64,000 nucleotides of DNA from an uncultured Roseovarius sp. (GTDB taxonomy: Bacteria > Pseudomonadota > Alphaproteobacteria > Rhodobacterales > Rhodobacteraceae): the NCBI RefSeq assembly GCF_947489715.1, contig NZ_CANLER010000007.1, forward strand, positions 215,949-279,948, in the 5' to 3' direction. Below the pieces are notes generated by a model that saw nothing but the letters and a program-made list of their open reading frames with translations, was not told the DNA's origin and did not search any database. The position numbers and the translations under genes were made by a program. Of this stretch, positions 32,645 to 42,552 are shown piece after piece. How positions within the stretch are numbered: the first letter of the stretch is position 1; every line of letters begins with the position of its first letter.

Positions 32645-35053
32645 ATGCGAACCCATGCTCGGGTCGTCGTGATCGGCGGGGGGGCTGTCGGCGCCGCTAT
32701 CCTCTATCATCTGGCCAAGGCAGGCCTCAGTGATATTGTTCTTCTGGAAAAGAACGAGTTGACCGCCGGATCGACCTGGCATGCGGCGGGCAATATCCCG
32801 ACCTACGCGAATTCATGGTTGGGAATGCGGGCCGGTAACTATGCCTGGCAACTCTACCGGGAACTTGCCACGCACCCCGAGGCCCCCATCACCTATCGCC
32901 ATACTTCCGCAATCTGGCCCGCCCATACGCCCGAGCGTATGCAGCTTTTCCAGCATCTTTGCGGTGTGTCCCGATCGGCCGGGTTTGATCTGTCGATGCT
33001 TGATCCGTCCGAGATTGAGCAGATGCATCCCTATTGGAAAGCGGATGGATCCGTCCTTGGCGGGATCTTTGATCCCTATGAGGGAGATATTGACCCCAGT
33101 CAGCTGACACAGGCTCTGGCCACACATGCGCGCGCCCTGGGCGCGGAAGTCAGGCGATTCACCGCTGTCACAGGACTTAGCCAACGCCCGAATGGTGAAT
33201 GGGACGTGGAAACATCAGGCGGCACGCTTGTGGCTGGCACCGTGATCAATGCAGCCGGATCAAGCGGTGGGATGATCGCCGCGATGGCGGGGCTGCATTT
33301 GCCCGTTGTCACGCTTGAGCATCAATACATGGTGACGACAGCAATAGCTCAGCTGGAAGCCGATACCCGCCTGTTTCCGCTGATCCGCGATCCTGACATT
33401 CGCTTCTATCTGCGACGCGAACGCAACGCGCTGCTTCTGGGCTCATACGCCCATGAAGGTCGGCCTGTTTGGCAGGATGGTGTGCCGCAGGATTTTGACC
33501 ACCAGCTTTTTGGCGATGATATCGACGGGATGATGGCGGTGTTCGAGGCGGCTTTGGCCCATGTGCCGCTGTTGGCCGACGCCGGTGCACAGCGATTTGT
33601 AAACGGGCCGATCCCCTATTCCCCCGATGCCCTCCCCCTGATCGGGCCTGCAGGAGGTGCGCGCAACTTTTATCACGCCACGGGTGTTCAGATCGGCATC
33701 ACCCATTCCGCTGCCATTGGCAAAGCGATGGCCGAGTGGCTCACGGCAGGCGAAACTGAGTGGGACCTGTCTGCGTGGGACCCGCGCCGCTTTGGCACAT
33801 GGGCCACGCAAGATTACGCTGCCGCGCGCGCATCCGAGCATTACGATCTGCAATACGCAATCCCCTATCCACATCGGAACATGGCTTCTGGCCGACCCGT
33901 CAATCAGACGCCACTCTACGAGAATTTGCGCAGCCAGGGCGCGGTGATGGGTCAGATCGGCGGGTGGGAGCGGGCTTTCTGGTTCGATCGCAATGCCACG
34001 TCCGCCGCCAATGCCCTCAGTTTTGGTCATGAACCCTGGCAGGACGCGGTGCGGGTTGAATGCGAAACCGTTCGCGATGCGGTTGGCGTGATGGATCACG
34101 GCGGCTTTACGAAATATGTTCTTGAAGGGCCGGATGCCGCCGATGTCCTGAACAGGTTGATCTGCGGGGCGCTTCCGGCCCCTGGCCGTGTCCGCTTGTC
34201 CTACATGCTCACGCCGCAAGGGCGCATCTGGTCCGAAGCGACGATTGCAAGGCTGGCGGAGGATCGCTTTCTGCTCTGCGGTCCGACGCTGGCTGTCGAC
34301 CGCGATTTCGACTGGATATCAGCCAAGATTGGCACGGCAAACGCGACGCTGACCAAAGGCCATGCCCATGATGGCGCGCTTATGGTGATGGGGCCGCAAT
34401 CACGCGAAGTTCTGCGCTCATTGACATCAGCCGACCTGCGTGCGCCTTGGATGAGCGTGACCGAATGCGAAGTTGCAGGCGTGCCGGTGACAGCTCTGCG
34501 CGTCAGCTATGTCGGTGAATTGGGGTGGGAATTGCACGTGGCTTCAGAGCACCTGCCAACGCTTTATGACTCGGTTTGGCAGTCAGGCATGCAACATGGC
34601 ATTTGCAACTTCGGCTCCTACGCGCTCAATGCGATGCGGATTGAAAAGGGATACCACGGCTGGGGCGCGGATTTTGGCACCGAATACACGCTTTTTGACG
34701 CGGGCCTTTCGAAATTTGCCAACATGTCAAAGGGGGCGTTCGTTGGACAGCCCGCTGTTGCGCGGCAGGCGGAAGAGGCCGCCGCATGGGAATTCATCGG
34801 TCTGGAAATCACCGATCCGGGACCAGAGCCGCTGCCCTCTGACCCGATTATCAAAGACGGGCAGGTTATCGGCTATCTTACATCTGTTTCGATGGGATAT
34901 CGGACAGGTAAGCTTTTGGCGCTTGGCTATGTTGAGTATGGCGCGGTGGCGATTGGGAAAAGATGTTTTGTCCAGGCCTTCGGAGAGATGCGGCCAGCCA
35001 CCCGCCATTCACCCCATGTTTATGATCCTGAAAACATCAAACTAAGGTCCTAG
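32645..35053 (+). CDS. Dimethylglycine/sarcosine dehydrogenase-like FAD-GcvT fusion
   Basis: The 802-residue protein begins with a Rossmann FAD motif (VVVIGGGAVGAAILYHL) and GSTWHAAGNIPTYANSW, as in DMGDH/SARDH, with the oxidoreductase part to about 370. The C-terminal half has the GcvT folate-binding layout (DHGGFTKYVLEGPDAADVLNRL, YVGELGWELH, GYHGWGADFGTEYT, and a GcvT C-terminal barrel). The enzyme oxidises N-methyl groups and passes the one-carbon unit to tetrahydrofolate. It starts immediately after the preceding stop codon. Substrate is probably the secondary or tertiary amine left after the MttB-like step. Confidence 0.88.
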   Translation: MRTHARVVVIGGGAVGAAILYHLAKAGLSDIVLLEKNELTAGSTWHAAGNIPTYANSWLGMRAGNYAWQLYRELATHPEAPITYRHTSAIWPAHTPERMQLFQHLCGVSRSAGFDLSMLDPSEIEQMHPYWKADGSVLGGIFDPYEGDIDPSQLTQALATHARALGAEVRRFTAVTGLSQRPNGEWDVETSGGTLVAGTVINAAGSSGGMIAAMAGLHLPVVTLEHQYMVTTAIAQLEADTRLFPLIRDPDIRFYLRRERNALLLGSYAHEGRPVWQDGVPQDFDHQLFGDDIDGMMAVFEAALAHVPLLADAGAQRFVNGPIPYSPDALPLIGPAGGARNFYHATGVQIGITHSAAIGKAMAEWLTAGETEWDLSAWDPRRFGTWATQDYAAARASEHYDLQYAIPYPHRNMASGRPVNQTPLYENLRSQGAVMGQIGGWERAFWFDRNATSAANALSFGHEPWQDAVRVECETVRDAVGVMDHGGFTKYVLEGPDAADVLNRLICGALPAPGRVRLSYMLTPQGRIWSEATIARLAEDRFLLCGPTLAVDRDFDWISAKIGTANATLTKGHAHDGALMVMGPQSREVLRSLTSADLRAPWMSVTECEVAGVPVTALRVSYVGELGWELHVASEHLPTLYDSVWQSGMQHGICNFGSYALNAMRIEKGYHGWGADFGTEYTLFDAGLSKFANMSKGAFVGQPAVARQAEEAAAWEFIGLEITDPGPEPLPSDPIIKDGQVIGYLTSVSMGYRTGKLLALGYVEYGAVAIGKRCFVQAFGEMRPATRHSPHVYDPENIKLRS

Positions 35054-35973
35054 CCAAAGCCGCCGTTGAGGGCGGACCATTTGGCAAGCACCTGGCCCAC
35101 CTCCAGGATTGGCCCGGACGTGCTGTCTTCGGATCGCATAAGGGCGTGCCAAGGTACCTCGATCCCCTCTTTGCCGACACGAGCCCCGAAAATACGCCCC
35201 GCCGTGATGGCCGGACGTACCGCCCAACCCGCCAGAACGCTGCTGCCCTGACCGGCAGCGACCAGTTCGACGATGGCTTCGGGCAGTTCCACCGTTGCCG
35301 TCCAGCGAGGATATCTCCCGGACGGGCGAAACAGGCGGGCGAACTCTCGGTCCGGTTCCGGGGTCAGCGTATAGGTGATAAAATCCTCACCTTCGATGTC
35401 CTCGCCCTCGACAAATGCCCGACTGGCAAGGGGGTGATCCGGCGGGAATATGAACATCAGTTCGTCTTTGAAAAGAGGGATTTGATGCGTGCCGATCGGT
35501 ATCGCTTCACCGGAGGTCACGATAATGTCGACATGGCGATTGGTCAGCGCCCTCACCGGTTCGCGCGTGACGCTGGCCATCACCTGCAGCTCGATTCCGG
35601 GAAGGTGGGCGCGCAGGTACTTGGTGAACCCGGGCAGCCAATGATAGGAGCTATAGGCCTCGACCGCGATGCGTACGACATGCTCGACCCCAAGGTCCAT
35701 GCGCTGAACATCTCGTTCGGCACGATTCATTTCGGCCAGTACACGTTCTGCCAATTCGGCCAGATATTCGGCCGCAGGGGTCATGCGCAGCCGCTTGTGC
35801 ATGCGCGTGAACAGAACCAGGCCCAACCGCCGCTCGGCTTCCTTGATCCGGTGCGACAGAGCTGATGAGGTCACACCCAATGCCTCGGCGGCATCGCTGA
35901 CACGTCCATGCTCCGCAATCGCGCGGATCATTTTGAGGTGGCGCAGATCAAGGAACGGGCCGTCAGCCATCAT
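35050..35973 (-). CDS. LysR-type regulator of the methylamine-type cluster
   Basis: The 307-residue regulator has an N-terminal helix-turn-helix (LRHLKMIRAIAEHGRVSDAA, then VTSSALSHRIKEAERRLG) in the MetR-like style and a full effector domain. It overlaps the convergent DMGDH-like gene by 4 bp at their 3' ends and diverges from the aminotransferase gene 99 bp away, so it probably controls that gene and perhaps the whole cluster. Confidence 0.87.
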   Translation of the reverse strand: MMADGPFLDLRHLKMIRAIAEHGRVSDAAEALGVTSSALSHRIKEAERRLGLVLFTRMHKRLRMTPAAEYLAELAERVLAEMNRAERDVQRMDLGVEHVVRIAVEAYSSYHWLPGFTKYLRAHLPGIELQVMASVTREPVRALTNRHVDIIVTSGEAIPIGTHQIPLFKDELMFIFPPDHPLASRAFVEGEDIEGEDFITYTLTPEPDREFARLFRPSGRYPRWTATVELPEAIVELVAAGQGSSVLAGWAVRPAITAGRIFGARVGKEGIEVPWHALMRSEDSTSGPILEVGQVLAKWSALNGGFG

Positions 35974-36072
35974 CTCACCTGAATGAAATTCACAAAACCT
36001 CCTGTTTTTCTTTATTGCTTTTCATCCATGGTCAAGACGAAACTTGGACAGGACGCTGAACAGGAAAACGCC

Positions 36073-37353
36073 ATGACAAATTCAAATCAGGACATGTGGC
36101 GTGCAAGGGCGCGGCAGGTGTTGCCCGCTGGTGGATTTGGCAATTACGATCCGAATGTCGTTCTGAAAGCAGGGCGCGGGTCTCGTGTCTGGGATGAGGA
36201 CGGTAAGGAATACATCGACTATCTTATCGGCTCTGGACCAATGCTTGTGGGTCACAACCACCCCGAAGTCGTGGAGGCCGTGCAGGCCCAACTTGCAGAT
36301 GGTATGACCTTTTTCACGACCAACGCTGTGGGCATCGAACTGGCGGAAGTCATTTGCGATGCTGTCCCTTGCGCAGAACAACTGCGCTATGTCTCCACCG
36401 GATCAGAGGCAGATATGTATGCGATGCGTCTGGCGCGCGCGCATACCGGACGCGATCTTATCCTGAAATTCGAAGGCGGCTATCATGGCATGTCCGGCGA
36501 GGCCTTGATGAGCATGGCCCCGCAGAACCTTGCGAATTTCCCCCAACCGGTCCCGGATTCGGCGGGTATCCCCCAGGCAACGCGCGATGGCGTGATCGTT
36601 GCGCCCTTCAATGACATCGCTTTTGCCCGGCAAATCATTGCTGAATATGCAGGCCAACTGGCCGGCGTCATTGTCGAACCCTTGCAACGACTAATCCCGC
36701 CAGTTCCGGGTTTTCTTGAGGCGCTGCGCGAAGAAACGACACGTCATGGGATCGTCCTGATATTCGACGAGGTGGTTACCGGATTTCGGCTGGCATTGGG
36801 GGGCGGGCAGGAACTCTATGGTATCACACCTGACCTATGCACGTTGGGCAAGGTAATTGGAGGTGGCTTCCCGCTTGCGGCCATCGCGGGAACGTCTGAA
36901 ATCATGGCGCATTTCGACATCGACAAAGTGGGGCAGGAACAATTCACCTTTCAGGTCGGCACGCTCAGCGGCAACCCCGTGGCGGCGTCCGCAGGTTTGA
37001 GGACATTGGAAATACTGAAACGGGACGGCGCATACGAGGCACTGCGGGACACGGGGCGCAGGTTGATGCACTCGCTTGCGACCACAGCCAATCAGATTGG
37101 CCTTCCCGCGACGGTCGTCGGCGACTCGGTCCTGTTCGACGTTGTATTTGCCGCAGGGCCCGTGGCGGACTATCGCGACACCCTCAGAACAAACGCAGAT
37201 TTCCAAAAGGTGTTCAATGAATCGCTGCGCGCCGACGGTATCCTGAAAGCACCAATGAAGTTCTACGCGTCACTGGCACATGATGAGACGGATTTAGATG
37301 CCACTGAACAGGCGATTGCCCGTGCAATGGAGGCCTGCACGCGGCTTTGTTAA
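36073..37353 (+). CDS. Class III aminotransferase, glutamate-1-semialdehyde aminomutase-like
   Basis: The 426-residue PLP enzyme has GxGPMLVGHNHPEV near the start, VSTGSEADMYAMRLARA, FEGGYHG, the FDEVVTGFRLALGG segment and the cofactor Lys in LGKVIGGGFPLAA. It follows the GSA-aminomutase branch of class III, which includes many catabolic beta-amino-acid and omega-amino-acid transaminases. AGGA lies 8 nt before the ATG at 36073. Context with LysR and the methyltransferase cluster suggests it handles an amine intermediate of that pathway, not heme synthesis. Confidence 0.83.
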   Translation: MTNSNQDMWRARARQVLPAGGFGNYDPNVVLKAGRGSRVWDEDGKEYIDYLIGSGPMLVGHNHPEVVEAVQAQLADGMTFFTTNAVGIELAEVICDAVPCAEQLRYVSTGSEADMYAMRLARAHTGRDLILKFEGGYHGMSGEALMSMAPQNLANFPQPVPDSAGIPQATRDGVIVAPFNDIAFARQIIAEYAGQLAGVIVEPLQRLIPPVPGFLEALREETTRHGIVLIFDEVVTGFRLALGGGQELYGITPDLCTLGKVIGGGFPLAAIAGTSEIMAHFDIDKVGQEQFTFQVGTLSGNPVAASAGLRTLEILKRDGAYEALRDTGRRLMHSLATTANQIGLPATVVGDSVLFDVVFAAGPVADYRDTLRTNADFQKVFNESLRADGILKAPMKFYASLAHDETDLDATEQAIARAMEACTRLC

Positions 37354-37563
37354 CTTCTGAAAGACGTTGACGCAGTCGTATCCGAGGGCCGAGCGTTAAA
37401 TGGGTAATGCACCCAACCCCTTCTTCTGCCCGGAGGTTCGGAGCAGACTTTCTGCACTTTAATCGTTCCATTTTTACATAATAAAATTAGGACGTTGGCG
37501 CGGTATAAACCGTTCCTAATCGCTTGGATGCCATAGAAGGGCGGAACTATGTAAGCCCTGTAC

Positions 37564-39423
37564 ATGATACCTGCTCAGATATTCAATCAAATCAATGACA
37601 AGTGCACGGAAGGCCTCGCACTTGCTTTGGCGTCGAATGATGACGGGGCGGTGATGGAATTTCAGTGGTGTAACAAGGCTTTCACCACGATCACCGGGTA
37701 CGAAGAAGCGGAAGCGCTTGGTCAACGGGGAACCATTCTGATCGGTCCGGATCTTGAGCAGGGCATTCACCTCTACATCATTGAAAAGCTGATGAACTGG
37801 GAGAACTTTTCGACCAAGGCTCTCAATAACCGTAAGAACGGCGACGTTTATTGGCAGCGAATGAGCTGGGTTCACCTATCCGATCCCGAGACGGGAAATC
37901 ACTGGTGGCTCTGTTCAATCATTGAACTGGAGGAGGAGCGCGCCGAGCCTGCCAAGCGCGCGACAAATGATCTCGAGGTGGCAGATCAGGAAGGCTATGC
38001 GAGAGCCGTCGAAAAAGTTCACCGTCTGGAGAAAGAGAACACACGTCTGCACGAACTTGCCAAGTCGGTGGCCAAAGACGCGAACGAAGATGCGTTGACG
38101 GGCCTTTCAAACCGGCGGCACTTCGAGGTCGAGCTGAAGACCTGGATTGAAAACCTCAAGCAGCACGGAACGGAATTTGCCGTGCTCTATATCGATCTGG
38201 ACCGCTTCAAATTCGTGAACGACACGCTTGGCCATGATGCAGGAGACCGGCTGTTGGTTTCGGTTGCCAACATGTTGCGGGACCTGACCGATAAATCCGA
38301 TCTGGTCGCGCGTCTTGGCGGTGACGAGTTTGTGATTTTGAAGCCGCTGGGGAAGAGCGCTCTCAATGTAAGCAGCATGGCCGACGAGATTGTTCAGAGG
38401 ATGCAGGCGCCATTCACGTTCGACGGTAAGTCGACAGCCTGCAGCGTGAGTGTCGGGGTGGCAATTGCCAAAGCGAATATGGAAGACCCGGAACGGGTCG
38501 TCACAGATTCCGATGAGGCGCTTTATCACGCAAAATCGCAGGGAAAGGGGCGGTGGTCATTCTTTACCGAAGAGATGCACGCCAAGTCCATTGCAACCAA
38601 GCAACTGGCGTCGGACCTCCTGCTTGCATGTGAAAGACGCGAGTTCATCCCGTACTTTCAGCCCTTGATTGATGCGGCGACCGGTAGAATTGCCTGCGCC
38701 GAGATGCTGGTCAGGTGGTCGCATCCAACCAAGGGCATTCTCGCGCCAGCTGCATTTCTCGATACCGCCGCCAACATGGGGGTTCTCAAGAGGATCGATG
38801 AAATCATATTTGCCAGCCTGCATGGGGCTTTGACCCGTCTTGATGAAGCGGGTGTCGACCTTCCTCGCGTTGCGGTCAATGTCTCCGCCGCCCGGTTGGC
38901 AGATCCAACCTTCATCCATGACATCAAGAGTTCTGGTATCAATCCGGAAAGACTGACGGTCGAAATTCTTGAATCGGTTTATCTGGATCGAATGGGTGAC
39001 GTGGTTCGGTGGACCATAGACGAGCTTGACGAGTTGGGCGTGACAATAGCACTCGACGACTTCGGAACGGGGCACGCTTCGGTGCGGGGATTACTGGAAA
39101 TCAAACCCGCAATCCTGAAGATTGATCGCCATTTCATCCAACCTGTTGTCGCGGATGAGAGCGCCAGGCCGCTGGCTGAATCTATCATTGGTATCGGCAA
39201 GAGCCTGGGTATGCGTGTGGTTGCTGAAGGTGTCGAATCCGAAGAGCATGCGCACCTGGTGAGCGAGATGGGCTGCGATTACCTGCAAGGCTTCTATTTC
39301 GGCAGACCGATGAGCGAGGATGATCTACGCGACAGGCTCATTGAGACAGGGGGAAAGTTCTGGACCTGCGGGCTGTGGGGTCCTGATAGCGACATGTCGC
39401 GCGGTCTCGGCAGAGCGGTTTGA
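37564..39423 (+). CDS. PAS-GGDEF-EAL cyclic-di-GMP enzyme
   Basis: The 619-residue protein has a PAS domain (about 10-125; WCNKAFTTITGY and the NRKNGDVYWQR loop as in LOV/PAS folds), a coiled linker (about 130-175), a GGDEF domain with canonical RLGGDEF, and an EAL domain with AEMLVRW, DDFGTGHASV, KIDRHF and VAEGVES. Both halves keep their catalytic residues. There is no RxxD inhibitory site at the usual place before GGDEF (it reads DKSD). The PAS loop has no GxNCRFLQ motif, so it is not a typical LOV photosensor. The start has no strong ribosome binding site. Whether it makes or degrades c-di-GMP in vivo is open. Confidence 0.85.
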   Translation: MIPAQIFNQINDKCTEGLALALASNDDGAVMEFQWCNKAFTTITGYEEAEALGQRGTILIGPDLEQGIHLYIIEKLMNWENFSTKALNNRKNGDVYWQRMSWVHLSDPETGNHWWLCSIIELEEERAEPAKRATNDLEVADQEGYARAVEKVHRLEKENTRLHELAKSVAKDANEDALTGLSNRRHFEVELKTWIENLKQHGTEFAVLYIDLDRFKFVNDTLGHDAGDRLLVSVANMLRDLTDKSDLVARLGGDEFVILKPLGKSALNVSSMADEIVQRMQAPFTFDGKSTACSVSVGVAIAKANMEDPERVVTDSDEALYHAKSQGKGRWSFFTEEMHAKSIATKQLASDLLLACERREFIPYFQPLIDAATGRIACAEMLVRWSHPTKGILAPAAFLDTAANMGVLKRIDEIIFASLHGALTRLDEAGVDLPRVAVNVSAARLADPTFIHDIKSSGINPERLTVEILESVYLDRMGDVVRWTIDELDELGVTIALDDFGTGHASVRGLLEIKPAILKIDRHFIQPVVADESARPLAESIIGIGKSLGMRVVAEGVESEEHAHLVSEMGCDYLQGFYFGRPMSEDDLRDRLIETGGKFWTCGLWGPDSDMSRGLGRAV

Positions 39424-39568
39424 TAGCATATCCGGTACTAACGTGTGGGTGCCCGAACCTTTGCTACCCCAAGTTTAAGGCGCCATGGTTTACGAGCGCC
39501 GTCGCCAGTCAAATAGGGGTGGCTCGCTTCAGCAGGGGACCGAAAGCTGCATCCGTGTACCAGCGGTC

Positions 39569-39835
39569 CTAGGCGGCAGCAGTCGCAGCAAGTTCAATCG
39601 CGCGGGAAAGCGCCTCGTCGGCGCAATATGTGGGCCGGTTAGCGGCGCAAACCTGTTTACGGCCAGGACCCACTTCATAGATACAGGACAGATAGGCACC
39701 ATCGGCAATTGCGGATGCGCACGGAACCCATCTCCCTCCGGGGCCTTCGACGGCATTTCCGACGCGCACATTCACAGATCCTGACGGTGGGCAGGATACC
39801 AGAATTGACTTATCAAACAGCTTAGAAATACTCAT
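39569..39835 (-). CDS. Small Cys-containing hypothetical protein (88 aa)
   Basis: The product has five Cys spread over about 60 residues, a Gly/Pro-rich centre and an Ala-rich C-terminal helix, but no signal peptide or known motif. AAAGGAG lies 6 nt before the ATG at 39835, the best evidence that it is real. The frame runs upstream to 39934 without a better start. It is not part of an obvious operon. Function is unknown; the pattern could suit metal or disulfide chemistry. Confidence 0.5.
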   Translation of the reverse strand: MSISKLFDKSILVSCPPSGSVNVRVGNAVEGPGGRWVPCASAIADGAYLSCIYEVGPGRKQVCAANRPTYCADEALSRAIELAATAAA

Positions 39836-40236
39836 CGTAGCTCCTTTCGCGTGCCCTTTATTCAGGCTGGATTCGACCAAAGTATGGCTGCTCTTACGCC
39901 TTTGCCTTCGGGATGCCGCATTCACCGTGAGCATGAGGTCCGATCGAACCGGGAGGCTGGATTTGCATGGCTTTCAGTTTTTAATCCAACCTGATAAATG
40001 ATTTTAAATTAGGTAGTTAGAACGAGATTGAGACAGGGCGAAAGGTTCTCTCAATTTTATGGATTTTCCTTGTTTTGGTCACTTTCCCCTCGGGCATTTC
40101 GCGGGTGTTGCCCGACAACGACGAGAAACGAGCCGGTCTGCCAAAAGGTCAGATCATAGGACGCTTGGGACAGACGAATCCGGCAGTGTGAACACACAAA
40201 GAAACCCGGAAATTTGATCTGAAATCCAGCAGGCCG
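39836..40236. other. AT-rich intergenic region upstream of the palindrome
   Basis: About 400 bp without a credible gene separate two divergent genes. The stretch near 39970-40060 is AT-rich and probably holds promoters. Nothing else was recognised before the 32-bp palindrome that follows. Confidence 0.5.
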
Positions 40237-40268
40237 CAAATGGTTAATAACACATCATTAACCATTTG
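40237..40268. promoter_or_regulatory. 32-bp perfect inverted repeat in the leader of an unknown gene
   Basis: Two 12-bp arms, CAAATGGTTAAT and ATTAACCATTTG, pair perfectly around an 8-bp centre (AACACATC). The repeat ends 12 bp before the ATG at 40281 and 1 bp before the GTGGGAG ribosome binding site. It could be an operator, or an mRNA hairpin controlling ribosome access. There is no T run, so it is not an ordinary terminator. Confidence 0.75.
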
Positions 40269-40280
40269 GTGGGAGCCTGC

Positions 40281-41090
40281 ATGCCAGAGCGGGAGCAAAG
40301 GGCCAGTTGGATGGGGATGTCACCACGTAGATTGTTTGAATTGACGACACACCTGTCTGGCATCCTCCGCGATCTTGAGGAGGCGGGCATTCATGTTGAG
40401 ATTGGCGATGACTTTGCCAAGTATCGCTCTTATCGGGGTCAGCAACCCGACCGAAGCCCGATCTACCCGATGTTCGATGTGGCGAGTTCGTATATCGATC
40501 GTACCAACGGATTCTGGATTTGCGGGTTTGACCCAGATGGTGATTTGATCCACACGCAGGCCGTGCGCCTTCTTGATCTAACCGGCATTTCACTTGCAAC
40601 GCATCTGAATATCCACCGCCACAAATACATCACCCCAGACACAACGCCCGATCCGGATCTCACTTATTATTCGGACCCCGAGTCGCTCGATAAGATCACG
40701 GGTAAAGTCTGTTATCAGGGCGAGTTCTGGCTTCGTGCCCGTGGCCTTGGCGGACCGCGTAGCCAGGGCGCGACCTCGCTATTGTCGCGCGTCCTGTTCG
40801 AGATCATGGTCGGAACCTGGAACCCGTCCTTTGTCTTTGCGCTCGTGCCCAAACAATTGGCCGCGAAGGGTGCGCATCTTCGCTACGGCTACTGTCATTG
40901 CGAACCCGGTCGGTGGCTGGGCCCGGATCAACAGGTAACCGAGGAAGACTATTTGATCTGGATGGGGGCCAAGGACATGGCCAATATGCTTGCGCGAGCC
41001 CCTCTAAGCCTTCAACGCGGGGCCAGCGTTTCGGTGGTTCAACCCACTGCGGTTGACGCGAAGAGCCATCTGGACGCAAGAGCGAATGTC
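40281..41090 (+). CDS. Unrecognised 270-aa protein, possibly GNAT-like
   Basis: No family is recognised. The protein has an amphipathic helix near the N-terminus, a strand-rich middle with FWICGFDPDGDLIHT, then EFWLRARGLGGPRSQGATSLL followed by a helix, which loosely recalls the acetyl-CoA loop of GNAT acyltransferases. There is no signal peptide or membrane segment. GGGAG lies 6 nt before ATG 40281, so the longer frame from 40266 is less likely. A 32-bp perfect palindrome sits directly upstream, and an MFS transporter follows 16 bp downstream, so the pair may make and move one compound. Only the gene itself is well supported. Confidence 0.6.
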
Positions 41091-41109
41091 TGACCGGCGG
41101 GGTGGATAA

Positions 41110-42294
41110 ATGACATCCCATACGCCAGAAATCGATCGGGCTGGCCCAGTGGTCGTGTCACCACGCAGGGCGATAATCGGACCGATCGCGGCAAACATCG
41201 CGTTCGTGATGGAGCTTACGCTGGTGCCATTGCTATTGCCAGCGATGCAATCGCAGTTCGGCCTGTCGATCGGCGAACTGGCCTGGGTTTTCAACTCCTA
41301 CGGCATCGCGGTGGCAGTTGGCGTTTTGCTTGGCGGCTGGTGCGGCGATGCCTTCAATACGAGGAAGGTCTTCGGCTACGGGGTTGCCTTCTTCGCCGCT
41401 GGATCGCTCCTGGTGGCCGCAGCGGACAGCTTCGAGACACTCATCATCGGGCGCACATTGCAAGGCTTTGGTGGCGGTATCTTTTCGCCACTTGTGCCCC
41501 TTCTCTTGACGCGAGCCTTGCCGCTGAAACCGGGACGGGCGCTGATCGTCTGGGGCAGCATTGCGGGCTACGTTGCCGCCTTTGCACCGCTTTTCTATGG
41601 CAGATTCCTTGGTGAATATGGTTGGAATATCGCGTTCATTTTCATCACGATCATGGCGGCCATCGCATTGGTGATTCTGAACGTTTCGCAAGTTTCCGAT
41701 GAACCTGCGCCGTCTTCTGACCCGACGACGGACTATTCGGAACTGTTTCGAGCCCGTGACCTCTGGGTGACATTCGTCTATGTGTTCTGCACCTACGGAT
41801 CCATCACCTATTACCTGTTCCGGTTGCCAGTCTGGCTGTCGCAGAATGAGGTCAAGGCGGCTAGCGTCGGCTTTGCGTTGTCGATTATGTGGCTGACTTT
41901 CTCCGGTCTGAGCACGCTATTGCGAAACATGGTCGACAGCCCGCATATCAGGACAATTATGCTTGCCGCGCCGCTGCTCATCTTCGCCGGATTTCTGCTT
42001 TCACACTATAACGAGAACCTCTTTCTCGTCGTCTTGTCATCGGTTCTTGTTGGTTCGGGTTTGGCGTGCAGCAATGCACCGTCAACGCAATTGGTCCTGA
42101 GGTTCGCACCGAAGGGGATGAGCGCAGTCTCGACAAGCCTGGACATCACCTTTGCAAGGCTTGGCGGCATTGCGACGGTCGCCATACTTGCAGAGACGGA
42201 GTTTGCATATGCCGCCCCCGCGATATGTCTATCGTGCCTCGTCGCAGCCTGCTGCGCGCTGGCGGTACGCAAAGGGCTGGCAAGCGGGGCGTGA
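41110..42294 (+). CDS. MFS transporter
   Basis: The 394-residue membrane protein has about 12 helices. GGWCGDAFNTRKVFGYGV fits the MFS loop 2-3 motif and IIGRTLQGFGGGIFSPL the helix 4 region of drug-exporter-like members. GGGGTGG lies before the ATG. It follows the unrecognised 270-residue protein after a 16-bp gap and is probably co-transcribed. The substrate is unknown, most likely exported by proton antiport. Confidence 0.85.
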   Translation: MTSHTPEIDRAGPVVVSPRRAIIGPIAANIAFVMELTLVPLLLPAMQSQFGLSIGELAWVFNSYGIAVAVGVLLGGWCGDAFNTRKVFGYGVAFFAAGSLLVAAADSFETLIIGRTLQGFGGGIFSPLVPLLLTRALPLKPGRALIVWGSIAGYVAAFAPLFYGRFLGEYGWNIAFIFITIMAAIALVILNVSQVSDEPAPSSDPTTDYSELFRARDLWVTFVYVFCTYGSITYYLFRLPVWLSQNEVKAASVGFALSIMWLTFSGLSTLLRNMVDSPHIRTIMLAAPLLIFAGFLLSHYNENLFLVVLSSVLVGSGLACSNAPSTQLVLRFAPKGMSAVSTSLDITFARLGGIATVAILAETEFAYAAPAICLSCLVAACCALAVRKGLASGA

Positions 42295-42552
42295 TTTCCG
42301 GATGGACGGAAGTGCTCAATTCGCTGTAATTTCCTACGACAGACCAGCCGATATCATAGGTCGCAGGGTCCTGCGGTTGTCTGTAATGCTGCCAAACTCT
42401 TGGGGTAACGACCCACCGTTCGAAAAACTTCAGCGCCCGTCAGCATTGGCTCTGAGCGGGCATCTGGCGTAATCACTCGCATTCTCGCAGCTCCTGTGCT
42501 TCAGCGAGGGCGAGGTGCCGACAAGCTGGCCATTCAATTCTAAACGTGGTGG

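Noticed and set aside
42364..42377. Dyad CGCAGG-GT-CCTGCG after the MFS gene as a terminator
   Set aside because: The loop would be too small and no T run follows; the symmetry may be chance.
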